Numbered from the stretch's first letter, positions 17,899 through 26,969 are shown. The stretch: DNA of 64,000 bases from Pseudomonas graminis (GCF_004364335.1 NZ_SOCR01000001.1:515393-579392); one strand, 5' to 3'. Notes: generated by a model from the sequence alone, not told the origin. Numbers and translations are program-made.

Positions 17899-18252
17899 TC
17901 AAGACCGCGGCGCAATCACTTCCAGCTGTGACAGGCGATGGCCTTTGACCATCGCGGCATCGATCTCTGTCTTGGCCTTCTCGGCATCTGCCTGAGACCC
18001 GAACGGCCCGATCATCACGACTTCCCTGCCATCGACCTTCACCACGTAGGACGGGTAATGGTGCTCGACCAGCCAATAGGCCATGTCGCTCAGCGCTTCT
18101 TTCAAATGGACACGAATGGTCCATTGCTGCGAAGCCGGCGTCGGCGCTTCTGCGGTCGAATCAGTGCTCGGAACCTGGGCGGGCGTCGCTGGCTTGCCGC
18201 CATCACAACCCGCCAGCATCAACACCGCCACCATCATTGCCATCTTGCGCAC
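17899..18252 (-). CDS. SPOR-like domain lipoprotein
   Basis: The 117-residue protein starts at a GTG preceded by GAGGAG. A short lipoprotein signal (MAMMVAVLMLAGC) gives a lipidated Cys near residue 16, followed by a Pro/Thr/Ala-rich linker. The C-terminal 70 residues have the shape of a SPOR domain (WTIRVHLKEALSDMAYWLVE, then MIGPFGSQADAEKAKTEI), a fold that binds denuded peptidoglycan at septa. A role in envelope or division is inferred only from the domain. The 313-base stretch upstream to the pqi operon shows nothing recognisable. Confidence 0.75.
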   Translation of the reverse strand: MRKMAMMVAVLMLAGCDGGKPATPAQVPSTDSTAEAPTPASQQWTIRVHLKEALSDMAYWLVEHHYPSYVVKVDGREVVMIGPFGSQADAEKAKTEIDAAMVKGHRLSQLEVIAPRS

Positions 18253-18565
18253 GTCTGTTGCTCCTCGTTTGAAGTGGCGGGAGTCTACCACCGCAGGCGA
18301 GTGCGAGTTGAACGTCCAGCCGGTACACTGCTCGGCGGCAGCCATGAACCCGTCTTCAGCACTCCCGGTCACAGCGCCCGGAAAGATTGCTGCTCGCCTT
18401 ACAATTAACCGAACCCGATGATGGCACTGTGGTCAATCTCTCAAGTCTTTTCGCAGGCGCGCCTTTCATGACATTCACTTCAGCAAATGCGAGCCTGCGC
18501 TTCGCCGACAGGGTATCGTTGCCCGCCTGCCACTCAGGCGCGCAACCGACAAAAGCCAACCTATC
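18253..18565. other. Intergenic stretch between divergent genes, nothing recognised
   Basis: These 313 bases separate the SPOR-like lipoprotein gene (minus strand) from pqiA (plus strand). Promoters for both should lie here, but I see no clear operator, hairpin or repeat. Confidence 0.5.
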
Positions 18566-19282
18566 GTGAACACACCGACGAATTCCGCGACGCACGCGCC
18601 GATGACCGACAGTTCTCACCGCCAGGTTCATTCATCCGGGCAGCCGCCTGCTCCAGCGCTCGCGCAGACGCAGACGCGCGCTGATCAGTGGATCATCTGT
18701 GAGCATTGCGACTCGGTCTATGAGGCCATGCCCCTTAACAAAGGCGAGGCGGCGTATTGTCTGCGCTGCGCCGCGATCCTGCGTCGCAGTCACCGACTGA
18801 ACATCGAACAACTGCTCGCCCTGAGCATCGCCGCGTGCGTGCTGTTCATCTTCGCCAATGTATTTCCGGTCATCAGCATCAGCATGCAGGGTCTGCATAA
18901 CGAAGTGACCCTGTGGGGCTCGGTACAGGCGTTGGCCCAGGGGCAGATCACCTTGATCGCGCTGGTCGCCGGGCTGGCCATCATCCTGGCGCCGGCGCTG
19001 CAGATCGCCCTGCTGTTCTGGGTGCTGGCCCACGCCAATCGCGGCGATATCGCACCTGGTTTCAAGCTGTGCATGCGCACCCTCGAACACCTTCGGCCCT
19101 GGAGCATGCTTGAGGTATGCCTGCTGGGGATTCTGGTGGCCATCGTCAAGCTGGCCGGCATGCTGGATGTGCATCCGGGCGTAGGCCTGTGGGCCATGGC
19201 CATGCTGATGGTGCTGATCGTATTGATTGCCGGTAAAGACATCCGCCGGCTGTGGGACGAATTGGGAGTCGGCCCTGAATGA
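18566..19282 (+). CDS. pqiA: PqiA-type integral membrane protein, first half-protein
   Basis: The 238-residue protein has a zinc-ribbon-like start (IICEHCDSVYEAMPLNKGEA with a second CLRC) and four membrane helices, as in each half of E. coli PqiA. PqiA works with PqiB and PqiC in lipid transport between the two membranes. Here PqiA is encoded as two consecutive genes overlapping by ATGA at 19279, whereas E. coli has one polypeptide of about 417 residues. The start is uncertain: GTG at 18566 and ATG at 18602 both lack a good ribosome site. Confidence 0.88.
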   Translation: MNTPTNSATHAPMTDSSHRQVHSSGQPPAPALAQTQTRADQWIICEHCDSVYEAMPLNKGEAAYCLRCAAILRRSHRLNIEQLLALSIAACVLFIFANVFPVISISMQGLHNEVTLWGSVQALAQGQITLIALVAGLAIILAPALQIALLFWVLAHANRGDIAPGFKLCMRTLEHLRPWSMLEVCLLGILVAIVKLAGMLDVHPGVGLWAMAMLMVLIVLIAGKDIRRLWDELGVGPE

Positions 19283-19896
19283 ACGGCATCCCCTACGCCC
19301 GCGAGTACAAAGTTACCCTGTGCCACGTCTGCAGTTACGTCTGCCCGGAAGACACCCACGAATGCCCGCGCTGCGATTCGCCGGTGCATCGGCGCAAGCC
19401 CAACAGCCTGACGCGCACCTGGGCATTTCTGATCGCCGGTCTGATCTTCTACATCCCGGCCAACCTGTTGCCGGTGATGTACACGACGATGCTCGGCAGC
19501 AGCAGCGAGAACACCATCATGAGCGGGGTGATCGAGTTCGCCGAAGGCGGCTCGTGGGACATCGCCATTCTGATTTTCATCGCCAGTGTGGTGGTGCCCT
19601 GCATCAAGTTTCTGGTGCTGGGGCTGTTATTGATCACGTGCCAGCGCCGCAGCACCTGGGCCATGCGCGAACGTTCGCGGTTGTTCCGCTTCATTGAATT
19701 GATCGGCTACTGGTCGATGCTCGATGTGCTGGTGGTCGCGCTGGTGGCAGCGCTGGTGCAGTTCCGCGGGCTCAGCACCATCGAGCCGCGCCTTGGTATT
19801 CTGTTTTTTGGTTTGGTGGTGGTGATGACCATGCTTGCCGCCATGACGTTCGATCCCCGGCTAATCTGGGACGCAGAGGTTGAAGATGTCCGATAA
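19279..19896 (+). CDS. pqiA: PqiA-type integral membrane protein, second half-protein
   Basis: The 205-residue protein repeats the PqiA half-module: a cysteine pair region (VTLCHVCSYVCPEDTHECPR) and four membrane helices, with FYIPANLLPVMYTTMLG typical of the family. Its start overlaps the stop of the first half and its end overlaps pqiB by 11 bases, so the four genes form one translationally coupled operon. The two halves together equal a full PqiA. Confidence 0.9.
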   Translation: MNGIPYAREYKVTLCHVCSYVCPEDTHECPRCDSPVHRRKPNSLTRTWAFLIAGLIFYIPANLLPVMYTTMLGSSSENTIMSGVIEFAEGGSWDIAILIFIASVVVPCIKFLVLGLLLITCQRRSTWAMRERSRLFRFIELIGYWSMLDVLVVALVAALVQFRGLSTIEPRLGILFFGLVVVMTMLAAMTFDPRLIWDAEVEDVR

Positions 19897-21562
19897 CACC
19901 CTACCCCCCGCCCCGCCGACCCGACCGCAGGTCAAGGCCCGCAAGGTGCGCGTCTCACTGGTCTGGCTGGTGCCGATCGTCGCGGCCCTGATCGGCCTGT
20001 CGATGGTGATCCATGACTTCCTCAACGTTGGCCCCAAAGTGGTGGTCAGCTTCCTCACCGCCGAGGGCCTGGAAGCCAAGAAAACCCAGGTCAAGTACAA
20101 GAACGTGGTTATCGGCATGGTCACCGACATCGAACTCAGCGATGACCGTACCCATGTGCTGGCGAGCATCGACCTGAACCAGTCGGCGGCTCCGTTCACC
20201 CGCGCCGACACCCAGTATTGGGTGGTGCGTCCACGCATCGGCGCCCACGGCGTCACCGGCGTCGATACCTTGTTGTCGGGCGCCTTCATTGGCGCCGACG
20301 CCGGCAGCTCGGAAGAAACGAAAAAAGACTTCACCGGCCTGGAAACCCCGCCGGCCGTGACCTTCGGCGAGAAAGGCAAGCGCTTCATCCTGCACACTGA
20401 CGACCTCGGCTCACTGGACATCGGCTCGCCGGTGTACTTCCGCCGCATCCAGGTGGGCCAGGTGGTGGCCTACGAACTGGCGAAGGACGGCAAGGGAGTG
20501 GACGTCGAAATTTTTGTCGGCGCGCCAAACGATCAGTTCGTCCTCGACGATTCGCGCTTCTGGAACGCCAGCGGCGTCGACGTCACCCTTGGCGCCTCGG
20601 GCCTGAAGGTCTCCACCCAGTCCATGGCCTCGATCCTCTCAGGCGGTATCGCCTTCCGCGAACCCAAATACAGCCCGGATGCCAAGCCGGCCAATGGCAA
20701 CGCTGAATTCAAACTGTTCGAAGATCAGGCCACTGCCTTGGCGCCGCCCGATGGCGAGCCCAAATACATCCGCATGCGCTTCAACCAGTCGTTGCGCGGC
20801 CTGGTGGTCAATGCCCCGGTGGATTTTCTTGGCGTGAATGTGGGCCGTGTCGTGTCGGTGGACCTCGATTACGACCCGGCGACGGGCACATTCCCGGGCA
20901 TCGTGGGCGCCGTGATCTATCCGCAACGTCTGGGTGCAGCGAATGACAAGCTGAAACAGCAAGCGGGCGGTGGTGACGAGGAAGAGCAGACGTCTCGAAT
21001 TCTCGGCCAATTCGTCGAGCGCGGCCTGCGAGCACAGGTGCGCACCGGTAACTTGCTCACCGGCCAGTTGTACGTCGCCATGGATTTCGACCCCAAAGCG
21101 ACGAAAGTTGTCTACAACGCCAAAGCGCGGCCAATGGAGATCCCGACGGTGCCCGGCAGTTTCGATAAACTGCAGGAGCAGTTGCAGGCGTTCGTCGACA
21201 AGCTCGGCAAAATCCCCCTCGACGACCTGGCGAAGAACCTCAACGGCAGCCTGATCGAACTTCAAAAAACCATGAAGCAGGTGAACAGCGACGTGTTGCC
21301 GCAGATGCGCGGCGCGTTGCAGCAGGCGCAGAAAACCCTGGGCACGGCCAACGAAGCGTTGTCGGATGACTCCCCGGCGCGTCAGCAATTGGGTCAGGCC
21401 ATGGACGAAGTGCAGCGTACGGCACGTTCTGTGCGGGTGTTGACCGACTTCCTCAGTCGCCACCCTGAATCGCTGATCCGCGGTCGCACCGGCGACGCGG
21501 CGCCCGGCTCGTACAAAGGATCATCCTCTTCACGTGAAATCGCTCCGGAGCCTGCTCAATGA
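19886..21562 (+). CDS. pqiB: PqiB, MCE/MlaD-domain intermembrane transport protein
   Basis: The 558-residue protein has one N-terminal membrane anchor (VSLVWLVPIVAALIGLSMVI) and three successive MlaD/MCE domains (from about residues 45, 160 and 290), followed by a helical C-terminus rich in Gln that in E. coli builds a needle through the periplasm. It shuttles lipids between membranes with PqiA and PqiC. I chose the ATG at 19886, preceded by GAGG; a TTG six bases upstream is less likely. Its stop overlaps the pqiC start. Confidence 0.93.
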   Translation: MSDNTLPPAPPTRPQVKARKVRVSLVWLVPIVAALIGLSMVIHDFLNVGPKVVVSFLTAEGLEAKKTQVKYKNVVIGMVTDIELSDDRTHVLASIDLNQSAAPFTRADTQYWVVRPRIGAHGVTGVDTLLSGAFIGADAGSSEETKKDFTGLETPPAVTFGEKGKRFILHTDDLGSLDIGSPVYFRRIQVGQVVAYELAKDGKGVDVEIFVGAPNDQFVLDDSRFWNASGVDVTLGASGLKVSTQSMASILSGGIAFREPKYSPDAKPANGNAEFKLFEDQATALAPPDGEPKYIRMRFNQSLRGLVVNAPVDFLGVNVGRVVSVDLDYDPATGTFPGIVGAVIYPQRLGAANDKLKQQAGGGDEEEQTSRILGQFVERGLRAQVRTGNLLTGQLYVAMDFDPKATKVVYNAKARPMEIPTVPGSFDKLQEQLQAFVDKLGKIPLDDLAKNLNGSLIELQKTMKQVNSDVLPQMRGALQQAQKTLGTANEALSDDSPARQQLGQAMDEVQRTARSVRVLTDFLSRHPESLIRGRTGDAAPGSYKGSSSSREIAPEPAQ

Positions 21563-22212
21563 CCTTGCGTAACTTTATGTTGGGTAAATCCATGTTGGGT
21601 AAATCCCTCCTCGCCCTGGCCTGCGTGCTCGGCGTGACGGCCTGCGCCTCCACGCCGACCCATTACTACACGCTGATCGCACCGGCGACCCAGGCTCCGG
21701 CGAATGCCAGCCCGTCGCCGTTTCAGTTCGAAATGCAGGCGGTGCTCATGGCGGTCCAGGTCGATCAGCCGCCCCTGGTCATTCGCCAGGGCAATGGCAG
21801 TCTGGCGATTCTGGAGAATGAGCGCTGGGGCGCGCCGTTGGGCGATGAATTCCATGACGCCCTGACCGGGCAGCTGGAGCAGCGCTTCGGTTCCCGGGAC
21901 CTGGCGGGCTTGCCGAAACAAAGCGACCAGCCCGTACTGTCGGTGCGCACCGACGTGCGTCGCTTTGAATCGGTGCTGGACCAATACGCGCTGATCGACG
22001 TGGTCTGGAACCTGAGCCTGCGCGGCACCGGGGCCGGTCCCGGTACTCAGCGGCAGACCCTGACGTGCAGCAGCGTCATTCGCCAGCCGGCGGGCATCGG
22101 CATGGAAAGTCTGGTGATCGCGCACCAGAAAGCCGTTTCAACGCTGGCCGACACCATCGCTCGCACGGCCTCACAATGGGTGCGCCAACCTGACGCTCGC
22201 TGCCCTTCCTGA
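21559..22212 (+). CDS. pqiC: PqiC, outer-membrane lipoprotein of the Pqi complex
   Basis: The 217-residue protein has a lipoprotein signal ending in GVTACAS (Cys near 29) and the ABC-type transport auxiliary fold (HYYTLIAP start, RQTLTCSSVI later). PqiC is the outer-membrane partner of PqiB. The first codons contain an exact 15-base tandem repeat (21577-21591 and 21592-21606) that encodes MLGKS twice, lengthening the signal peptide; a shorter protein could start at the internal ATGs. The gene overlaps pqiB by ATGA. Confidence 0.9.
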   Translation: MTLRNFMLGKSMLGKSLLALACVLGVTACASTPTHYYTLIAPATQAPANASPSPFQFEMQAVLMAVQVDQPPLVIRQGNGSLAILENERWGAPLGDEFHDALTGQLEQRFGSRDLAGLPKQSDQPVLSVRTDVRRFESVLDQYALIDVVWNLSLRGTGAGPGTQRQTLTCSSVIRQPAGIGMESLVIAHQKAVSTLADTIARTASQWVRQPDARCPS

Positions 22213-22222
22213 CCTGATCCAC

Positions 22223-22245
22223 ACCGGGCATACCCTATGCCCGGT
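22223..22245 (+). terminator. Stem-loop after pqiC
   Basis: ACCGGGCAT (22223-22231) pairs perfectly with ATGCCCGGT (22237-22245) around ACCCT. No T run follows, so it may act as a transcript-end stabiliser or as a Rho-assisted terminator. Confidence 0.45.
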
Positions 22246-22529
22246 CACCGGCCCTCATTGCCCTCCAATCCCCATCCAAAGCGTTTAGCAGGCGAAACAG
22301 ACTCACCCGTATGGATAGTGGTCATACGACTGTTTGAGAAAAGTCCTACAAAAGGCTACATTTGGATCCACATTCGCAGCATAAAAAGCTATTGTTTGGC
22401 CCGCTATAGCTAGGCTTAGCCTCAAGAGCGGCATCCGTTTGCGTTGATCTGCTCAATTTCCAGCCGAGTCGATTCATGAATTCGCAATCAGCTGCCTATC
22501 GTAAAGGATGGTCAAATGGAGTTGAGCAC
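22246..22529. other. AT-richer upstream region of the XRE regulator gene
   Basis: This region has lower GC than its surroundings and holds GCTATAGC (22403-22410) and GGCTTAGCC (22413-22421), two adjacent short palindromes that could be an autoregulatory site of the downstream XRE protein. No open frame of interest is seen. Confidence 0.35.
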
Positions 22530-23000
22530 ATGAACGGCATCGGCCTGAGACTCAGGCAGGAACGCAACAGACTCAAACTGTCGCAAAGCGCACTTGGCGC
22601 CATCGGCGGCGTCGAGACCAACGCGCAGGGCAATTACGAAAACGGCACCCGCTCGCCGAAGGCCGATTATCTGCTTCGCATCGCGGAGGCGGGCGTCGAC
22701 CTGAACTACGTCATGAGCGGCACCAGATCATCTGCAGACGCGCTGAAAATGGCAGGGGTGATCGACCTTGAAGAAAAGCCGGATGTGTATCCTCATCTCA
22801 CGAAAGTCACCCACCAGCTGCACCGTAATCTGTACGGCCTCATTGACGCTTCATTGCAGCTGACACAGCTCATCGAAGTGCGTAACCACGACGCCCGTTT
22901 CAAAGAAGCAAAAGAGCAGCTGGAGACGATACGGGTTGAAGCGCAGTCGCTGGCCCAGGCGACGATGAAGCTGATTTTCGAGACCTCGAAACTCGTGTGA
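22530..23000 (+). CDS. XRE-family helix-turn-helix regulator with helical C-terminal extension
   Basis: The 156-residue protein begins with an HTH domain (GLRLRQERNRLKLSQSALGA, then YENGTRSPKADYLLRIAEAG) as in phage-repressor-like regulators. It continues with a helical tail (about residues 80-156) with no recognisable domain. I chose the ATG at 22530, which has GGAG at eight bases; an ATG at 22476 is possible but has a poor ribosome site. The gene stands alone in a lower-GC pocket between the pqi operon and the arabinose locus, so it may be horizontally acquired (inference). Target unknown. Confidence 0.82.
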   Translation: MNGIGLRLRQERNRLKLSQSALGAIGGVETNAQGNYENGTRSPKADYLLRIAEAGVDLNYVMSGTRSSADALKMAGVIDLEEKPDVYPHLTKVTHQLHRNLYGLIDASLQLTQLIEVRNHDARFKEAKEQLETIRVEAQSLAQATMKLIFETSKLV

Positions 23001-23159
23001 CGCGGCTTCTTACGGCAGCGGAAGGCATCCGGCACTTGCGACCTGCGGGGCTTGGTTTGCTCGGGAAGTGAGCCGGAACGTACACAGGGGGATCAAGAAT
23101 GGAGCAGCGCTGTGTGGGGAGATGCCTGCCCCACCCAGCGCCCTCTCAACGACCGCGAA

Positions 23160-24125
23160 TCAGCGACGCTTCAACCGGTCGATGATCACTGCCAGCAGCA
23201 GGATCGTGCCGCGAATCACGTACTGGTAAAAGGTGTCGATGTTCTTCAGGTTCATGGCGTTCTCGATGATCGCCAGAATCAACACCCCGGCGATGACATG
23301 ACGAATCATGCCGATGCCACCGCTCAAAGACACCCCGCCCAGTACGCACGCGGAAATCACCGTCAGCTCGAAGCCCTGGCCGATCATTGGCTGACCCGAG
23401 GTCATGCGCGAGGCCAGCACCACACCGGCCAGCGCACCAATCAAGCCGTGCACGGCGAAGATGATGATCTTGGTCCGGTCAACGTGGACGCCTGCCAGCA
23501 ACGCCGCTTCCTGGTTGCCGCCGATGGCCAGGGTGTTGCGGCCGTAGGTGGTGTAGTTCAGCAGCCAGCCGAAGAATACAAAGCACACGATCGTGATCAG
23601 GATCGGCACCGGCACGCCGAACAGCTGACCGTTACCGAACACAAAAAAGGCCTCGTCGCCAACGCCCACCGCTTTACCGTTGGAGAAGATGTAGGCCAGG
23701 CCGCGCACAATCTGCATGGTCGCCAGCGTGGTGATCAGCGCGTTGATGCGCAGCTTGGCGATGACGATGCCGTTGATCAGCCCGACCAGCAAGCCCATGG
23801 CCAGCGCCGCCGATACCCCGAGAAACACGCTGTCGGTGTCGCGAATGACGATACCGGCAATGACGCCTGAACACGCCAGCACTGAGCCAACCGACAGGTC
23901 GAAATGCCCGGACGCCAGGCAGTAGAGCATGGTGCAGGCGGCGATGCCGACCGTGGAAATCGCCAGGCCCAGGCCGCGCATATTCAACGGCGACATGAAG
24001 TTGTCGATCAGCAGCGCACAGAGCACAAAAATGCCCAGGGCGGCCATGAGCATGGCCCAGTCGTCGACGAATCGACGCAGGTTCATGCCTTGGCGGGGAG
24101 CCGTCAGGCTGGATTCGGTAGACAT
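23160..24125 (-). CDS. araH: L-arabinose ABC transporter permease AraH
   Basis: The 321-residue inner-membrane protein has about ten hydrophobic segments and the carbohydrate-uptake-2 permease signatures: LASGHFDLSVGSVLACSGVI, GLINGIVIAKLRINALITTL and GGVSLSGGIGMI. It forms the channel for sugar passage with the AraG ATPase. I placed the start at the ATG at 24125, which has GAGGT; an ATG at 24149 lacks a ribosome site. It is the last gene of araF-araG-araH. Ribose or galactose permeases are similar, and the arabinose assignment rests on the whole locus. Confidence 0.88.
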   Translation of the reverse strand: MSTESSLTAPRQGMNLRRFVDDWAMLMAALGIFVLCALLIDNFMSPLNMRGLGLAISTVGIAACTMLYCLASGHFDLSVGSVLACSGVIAGIVIRDTDSVFLGVSAALAMGLLVGLINGIVIAKLRINALITTLATMQIVRGLAYIFSNGKAVGVGDEAFFVFGNGQLFGVPVPILITIVCFVFFGWLLNYTTYGRNTLAIGGNQEAALLAGVHVDRTKIIIFAVHGLIGALAGVVLASRMTSGQPMIGQGFELTVISACVLGGVSLSGGIGMIRHVIAGVLILAIIENAMNLKNIDTFYQYVIRGTILLLAVIIDRLKRR

Positions 24126-24170
24126 ACGCACCTCGTTCTTATTTTTCATAGCCAGTTTTCATAGCCAGGT

Positions 24171-25700
24171 TCAACCGCGCGTACGCGGCAATGCCAGTTG
24201 CAGAAGACGCTGTTCATTCGCCTCTTCCCGGGACAATTCGCCGGTGATGGCGCCTTCACTCATGACCAGAATGCGATCGGAAATACCCATCACCTCCATC
24301 AGGTCGCTGGACACCACAATGACCGCGATGCCGTCGGCGGCGAGGTTATGGATGATCTGATAGATCTCGGATTTCGCGCCGATGTCGATGCCACGGGTGG
24401 GTTCGTCCAGCAACAGCACCTTCATTGGCATCGACAGCCAGCGGCCGAGAATGGCCTTCTGCTGATTGCCGCCCGACAGAAACAGCATCTGCTGCTCCGG
24501 CGAAGGCGTCTTGACGTTCATCGATTTGATCTGGTGCCTGGCGTTGTCGCGCTCCCAGCGTCCCTGAATCAGACAACCCAGGCTGACGTGCCGAGGCCGC
24601 GCACCGATGTTGATGTTCTCGGCGACACTGGAGAGCGGCACGATGCCTTCTTTCTTGCGGTCCTCCGGGCACAGCAGAATGCCGGCGTCGATGGCGTCCC
24701 GGGGCGAACGCAGGTTCAACGGCTTGCCTTCCAACTGCAAGGTCCCGGCCTGACTGCGCGTCAGCCCCGACAGCATCCGGAACATCTCGGTCCGGCCGGC
24801 GCCGACCAGGCCGAAGAAGCCGAGGATCTCGCCCTTCTCCACCGCAAAACTGGCGGGCTCCTGCAAGCCTGGGCCCATCAGCCCGGTCACGCGAAGGCTC
24901 GGCCCTTGATGCTGACGCGTTCGATAATTGTAGATGTCCTGAATGTCGCGGCCGACCATGCAGGTCACCAGGCGATCATGGTCCAGATCGGCCATGTCCT
25001 CGAAGGTGCGCACGAAGCGACCATCCTTGAACACGGTGACGGCGTCACACACGCGGAAGATTTCTTCCATGCGGTGGGAAACGTAAAGAATGACCCGGCC
25101 TTCGTCACGCAGCCGAATGATGATCGCCATCAGACGATCAATCTCCCGCGCCGACAGGCTGCTGGTGGGTTCGTCGAACGCGATGACATGGGCGTTGCGC
25201 GACATGGCCTTGGCGATTTCCACCAGTTGCCGCTGTCCCAGAGAGAGATCACCCAGGCGCGTGTTCGGGTCGATTTCGTCGGCCAGGCCTTTGAGCAACT
25301 CCCGCGCGCGGCGAACCATGGCCCGACGGTTGATCATGCCCCAGCGATTGGGCATGTGGCCGAGGAGCAGGTTTTCTGCCACCGACATTTCCGGGACCAG
25401 GTGCAACTCCTGGTGAATCACCGCCACCCCGGCCGCGATGCTGTCGGCAGTGGATTTGAACGCCAGATGCTGATCGCCGATCTGCAGATCGCCGCTGTTG
25501 GGCTGGTACGAGCCGCCGAGAATCTTCAGCAGCGTCGATTTACCCGCGCCGTTCTCGCCCATCAGCGCATGAACGCTGCCTGGCCGAGCTTCAAAACTGA
25601 TGTCCGACAACGCCTTCACACCGGGGAAGGTTTTACCGATCCCGTTGAAGCGCAGGCTGCCGCCGTGCTGAACCTGTTGCTGAACCGATGCCTGTTGCAT
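24171..25700 (-). CDS. araG: L-arabinose ABC transporter ATP-binding protein AraG
   Basis: The 509-residue protein has two fused ABC domains, usual for sugar class 2 importers. The first has Walker A GENGAGKST and Walker B VIAFDEPTS; the second has LSGGNQQKAILGRWL and LLLDEPTRGIDIGAK but a degenerate Walker A (GLVGAGRTE), as in the family. It powers sugar import. GGAGGT precedes the ATG, immediately beside a strong stem-loop. MNRWGMINR and the KTFPGVKALSDISF start fit AraG better than RbsA, as does the order with an arabinose-type binding protein. Confidence 0.9.
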   Translation of the reverse strand: MQQASVQQQVQHGGSLRFNGIGKTFPGVKALSDISFEARPGSVHALMGENGAGKSTLLKILGGSYQPNSGDLQIGDQHLAFKSTADSIAAGVAVIHQELHLVPEMSVAENLLLGHMPNRWGMINRRAMVRRARELLKGLADEIDPNTRLGDLSLGQRQLVEIAKAMSRNAHVIAFDEPTSSLSAREIDRLMAIIIRLRDEGRVILYVSHRMEEIFRVCDAVTVFKDGRFVRTFEDMADLDHDRLVTCMVGRDIQDIYNYRTRQHQGPSLRVTGLMGPGLQEPASFAVEKGEILGFFGLVGAGRTEMFRMLSGLTRSQAGTLQLEGKPLNLRSPRDAIDAGILLCPEDRKKEGIVPLSSVAENINIGARPRHVSLGCLIQGRWERDNARHQIKSMNVKTPSPEQQMLFLSGGNQQKAILGRWLSMPMKVLLLDEPTRGIDIGAKSEIYQIIHNLAADGIAVIVVSSDLMEVMGISDRILVMSEGAITGELSREEANEQRLLQLALPRTRG

Positions 25701-25712
25701 GAACCACCTCCA

Positions 25713-25743
25713 CCCCGCCCCACCCTTGCCGGGTGGAGCGGGG
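25713..25743 (-). promoter_or_regulatory. Strong stem-loop between araF and araG
   Basis: CCCCGCCCCACCC (25713-25725) pairs with GGGTGGAGCGGGG (25731-25743) with one mismatch and a 5-base loop. In the transcript it lies after the araF stop and ends two bases before the araG ribosome site. It probably stabilises the araF message and lowers araG expression, as in other binding-protein operons. Confidence 0.65.
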
Positions 25744-25793
25744 CCTCGCAGATATCCGCCTGATTGCCAGGCGTCCCGACTCGACTGCCGCGC

Positions 25794-26804
25794 TTACTTG
25801 TACAGACCGATCTTGGTCAGCACTTCCTTGAAGTTGGCGCGGGTGATCAGCGTCACGTCGTCCATCGCGGTGTATTTCGCAGGTTCTTTGCCGGTGGTAA
25901 CCCACTCGTACATCTGCAGGGCGGTGTTGTAGCCCTCTTTGTCAGGGCTGGGCAGCATCGAGCCGAAGAAGCCGCTTTCCTTCTTCTTCAACTCGTCGAT
26001 GGCATCAGTACCGTTGATGCCGATGCCGATCACGTTGGCCGGCGCGAAGCCTGCGCCCGCTGTGGCACGCACGCCACCCAGAACGGTGTTGTCGTTCATG
26101 CCGCCAACGATGAGGTTTTTCGCCCCGCTTGGCAGTTTGGGCAGGGCAGCGCCGGTGGAATCCATGCTGCCTGGCACGTCGAGGGTTTTCTGCGGAGCGA
26201 AGAGGATGTGATCCTCAGGCAAACCGGCTTTCTTCAACGCATCAACTGAACCATCGGTGCGCTTCTTGCCGGTGTCCAGCTCGTTGTAGGTGTTGATGAT
26301 CGCGTAGGTTTCTTTCCAGTCCCACTTGCGATTCTTCGCCTCGTCGGCCATGGCCGCGCCCTGCTTCTGGCCAACTTCGAATGCGGCCATCCCCAGGTAC
26401 GGCACGTCTTCCATGAACTTGCCTTTGGCATCGACGAAACGGTCATCGACGGCCATGACTTTCAAATCGTTGGCCTTGGCTTTGGCGACGATGGACGGAC
26501 CGAGGGACACATCAGGCGGGCAGATGACAAAGCCTTTGGCGCCGTTGGCGGCGAGGCTGTCGATGGCAGAGAGGGTTTTTTCACCGTCGGGAACGGCGAT
26601 TTTGATGACTTCGAAACCGTGGTCTTTACCGGCCTTCTCGGCAAACTGCCATTCGGTCTGGAACCAGGGCTCTTCAGCCTGCTTCACCAGAAAACCGATC
26701 TTGACCTTTTCGGCATCAGCGGCGGATACACCGGCGCTCATGCCCAGAATGGCGGTGGCAACAGCAGCACAGCACAGGGAACGAATCCCGTGGCGACTCA
26801 ACAT
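25794..26804 (-). CDS. araF: L-arabinose-binding periplasmic protein AraF
   Basis: The 336-residue protein has a signal peptide ending SAGVSAAD and the AraF pattern of the sugar-binding type 1 fold: KIGFLVKQAEEPWFQTEWQF, VICPPDVSLGPSIVAKAK, MAVDDRFVDAKGK and IVGGMNDNTVLGGVRA. It captures L-arabinose (and usually D-galactose or fucose) in the periplasm for AraGH. It is first in the operon; the 165 bases upstream are AT-rich, with a TCATATCATA element near 26914. Confidence 0.92.
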   Translation of the reverse strand: MLSRHGIRSLCCAAVATAILGMSAGVSAADAEKVKIGFLVKQAEEPWFQTEWQFAEKAGKDHGFEVIKIAVPDGEKTLSAIDSLAANGAKGFVICPPDVSLGPSIVAKAKANDLKVMAVDDRFVDAKGKFMEDVPYLGMAAFEVGQKQGAAMADEAKNRKWDWKETYAIINTYNELDTGKKRTDGSVDALKKAGLPEDHILFAPQKTLDVPGSMDSTGAALPKLPSGAKNLIVGGMNDNTVLGGVRATAGAGFAPANVIGIGINGTDAIDELKKKESGFFGSMLPSPDKEGYNTALQMYEWVTTGKEPAKYTAMDDVTLITRANFKEVLTKIGLYK

Positions 26805-26969
26805 AGCTAACTCCTTATTTTTATTGACTAGCTACAGCGTTCAGCAGTGAGTGTCGAAGCGGCATGCAGCAAGAAACACCGCAGGCCAATCAACTGAAAA
26901 CAGTCATATCATATTATCAATGAAGCCTATGTAACCGAGTGTCACACCTCATCGGCACCGGGTTTTCGG

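Noticed and set aside
18387..18569. Plus-strand frame of 60 codons before pqiA
   Set aside because: No ribosome site or family look; it lies in the promoter region of the pqi operon.
23146..23349. Minus-strand frame overlapping the 3' end of araH
   Set aside because: It is an out-of-frame shadow of araH, whose C-terminus is intact.
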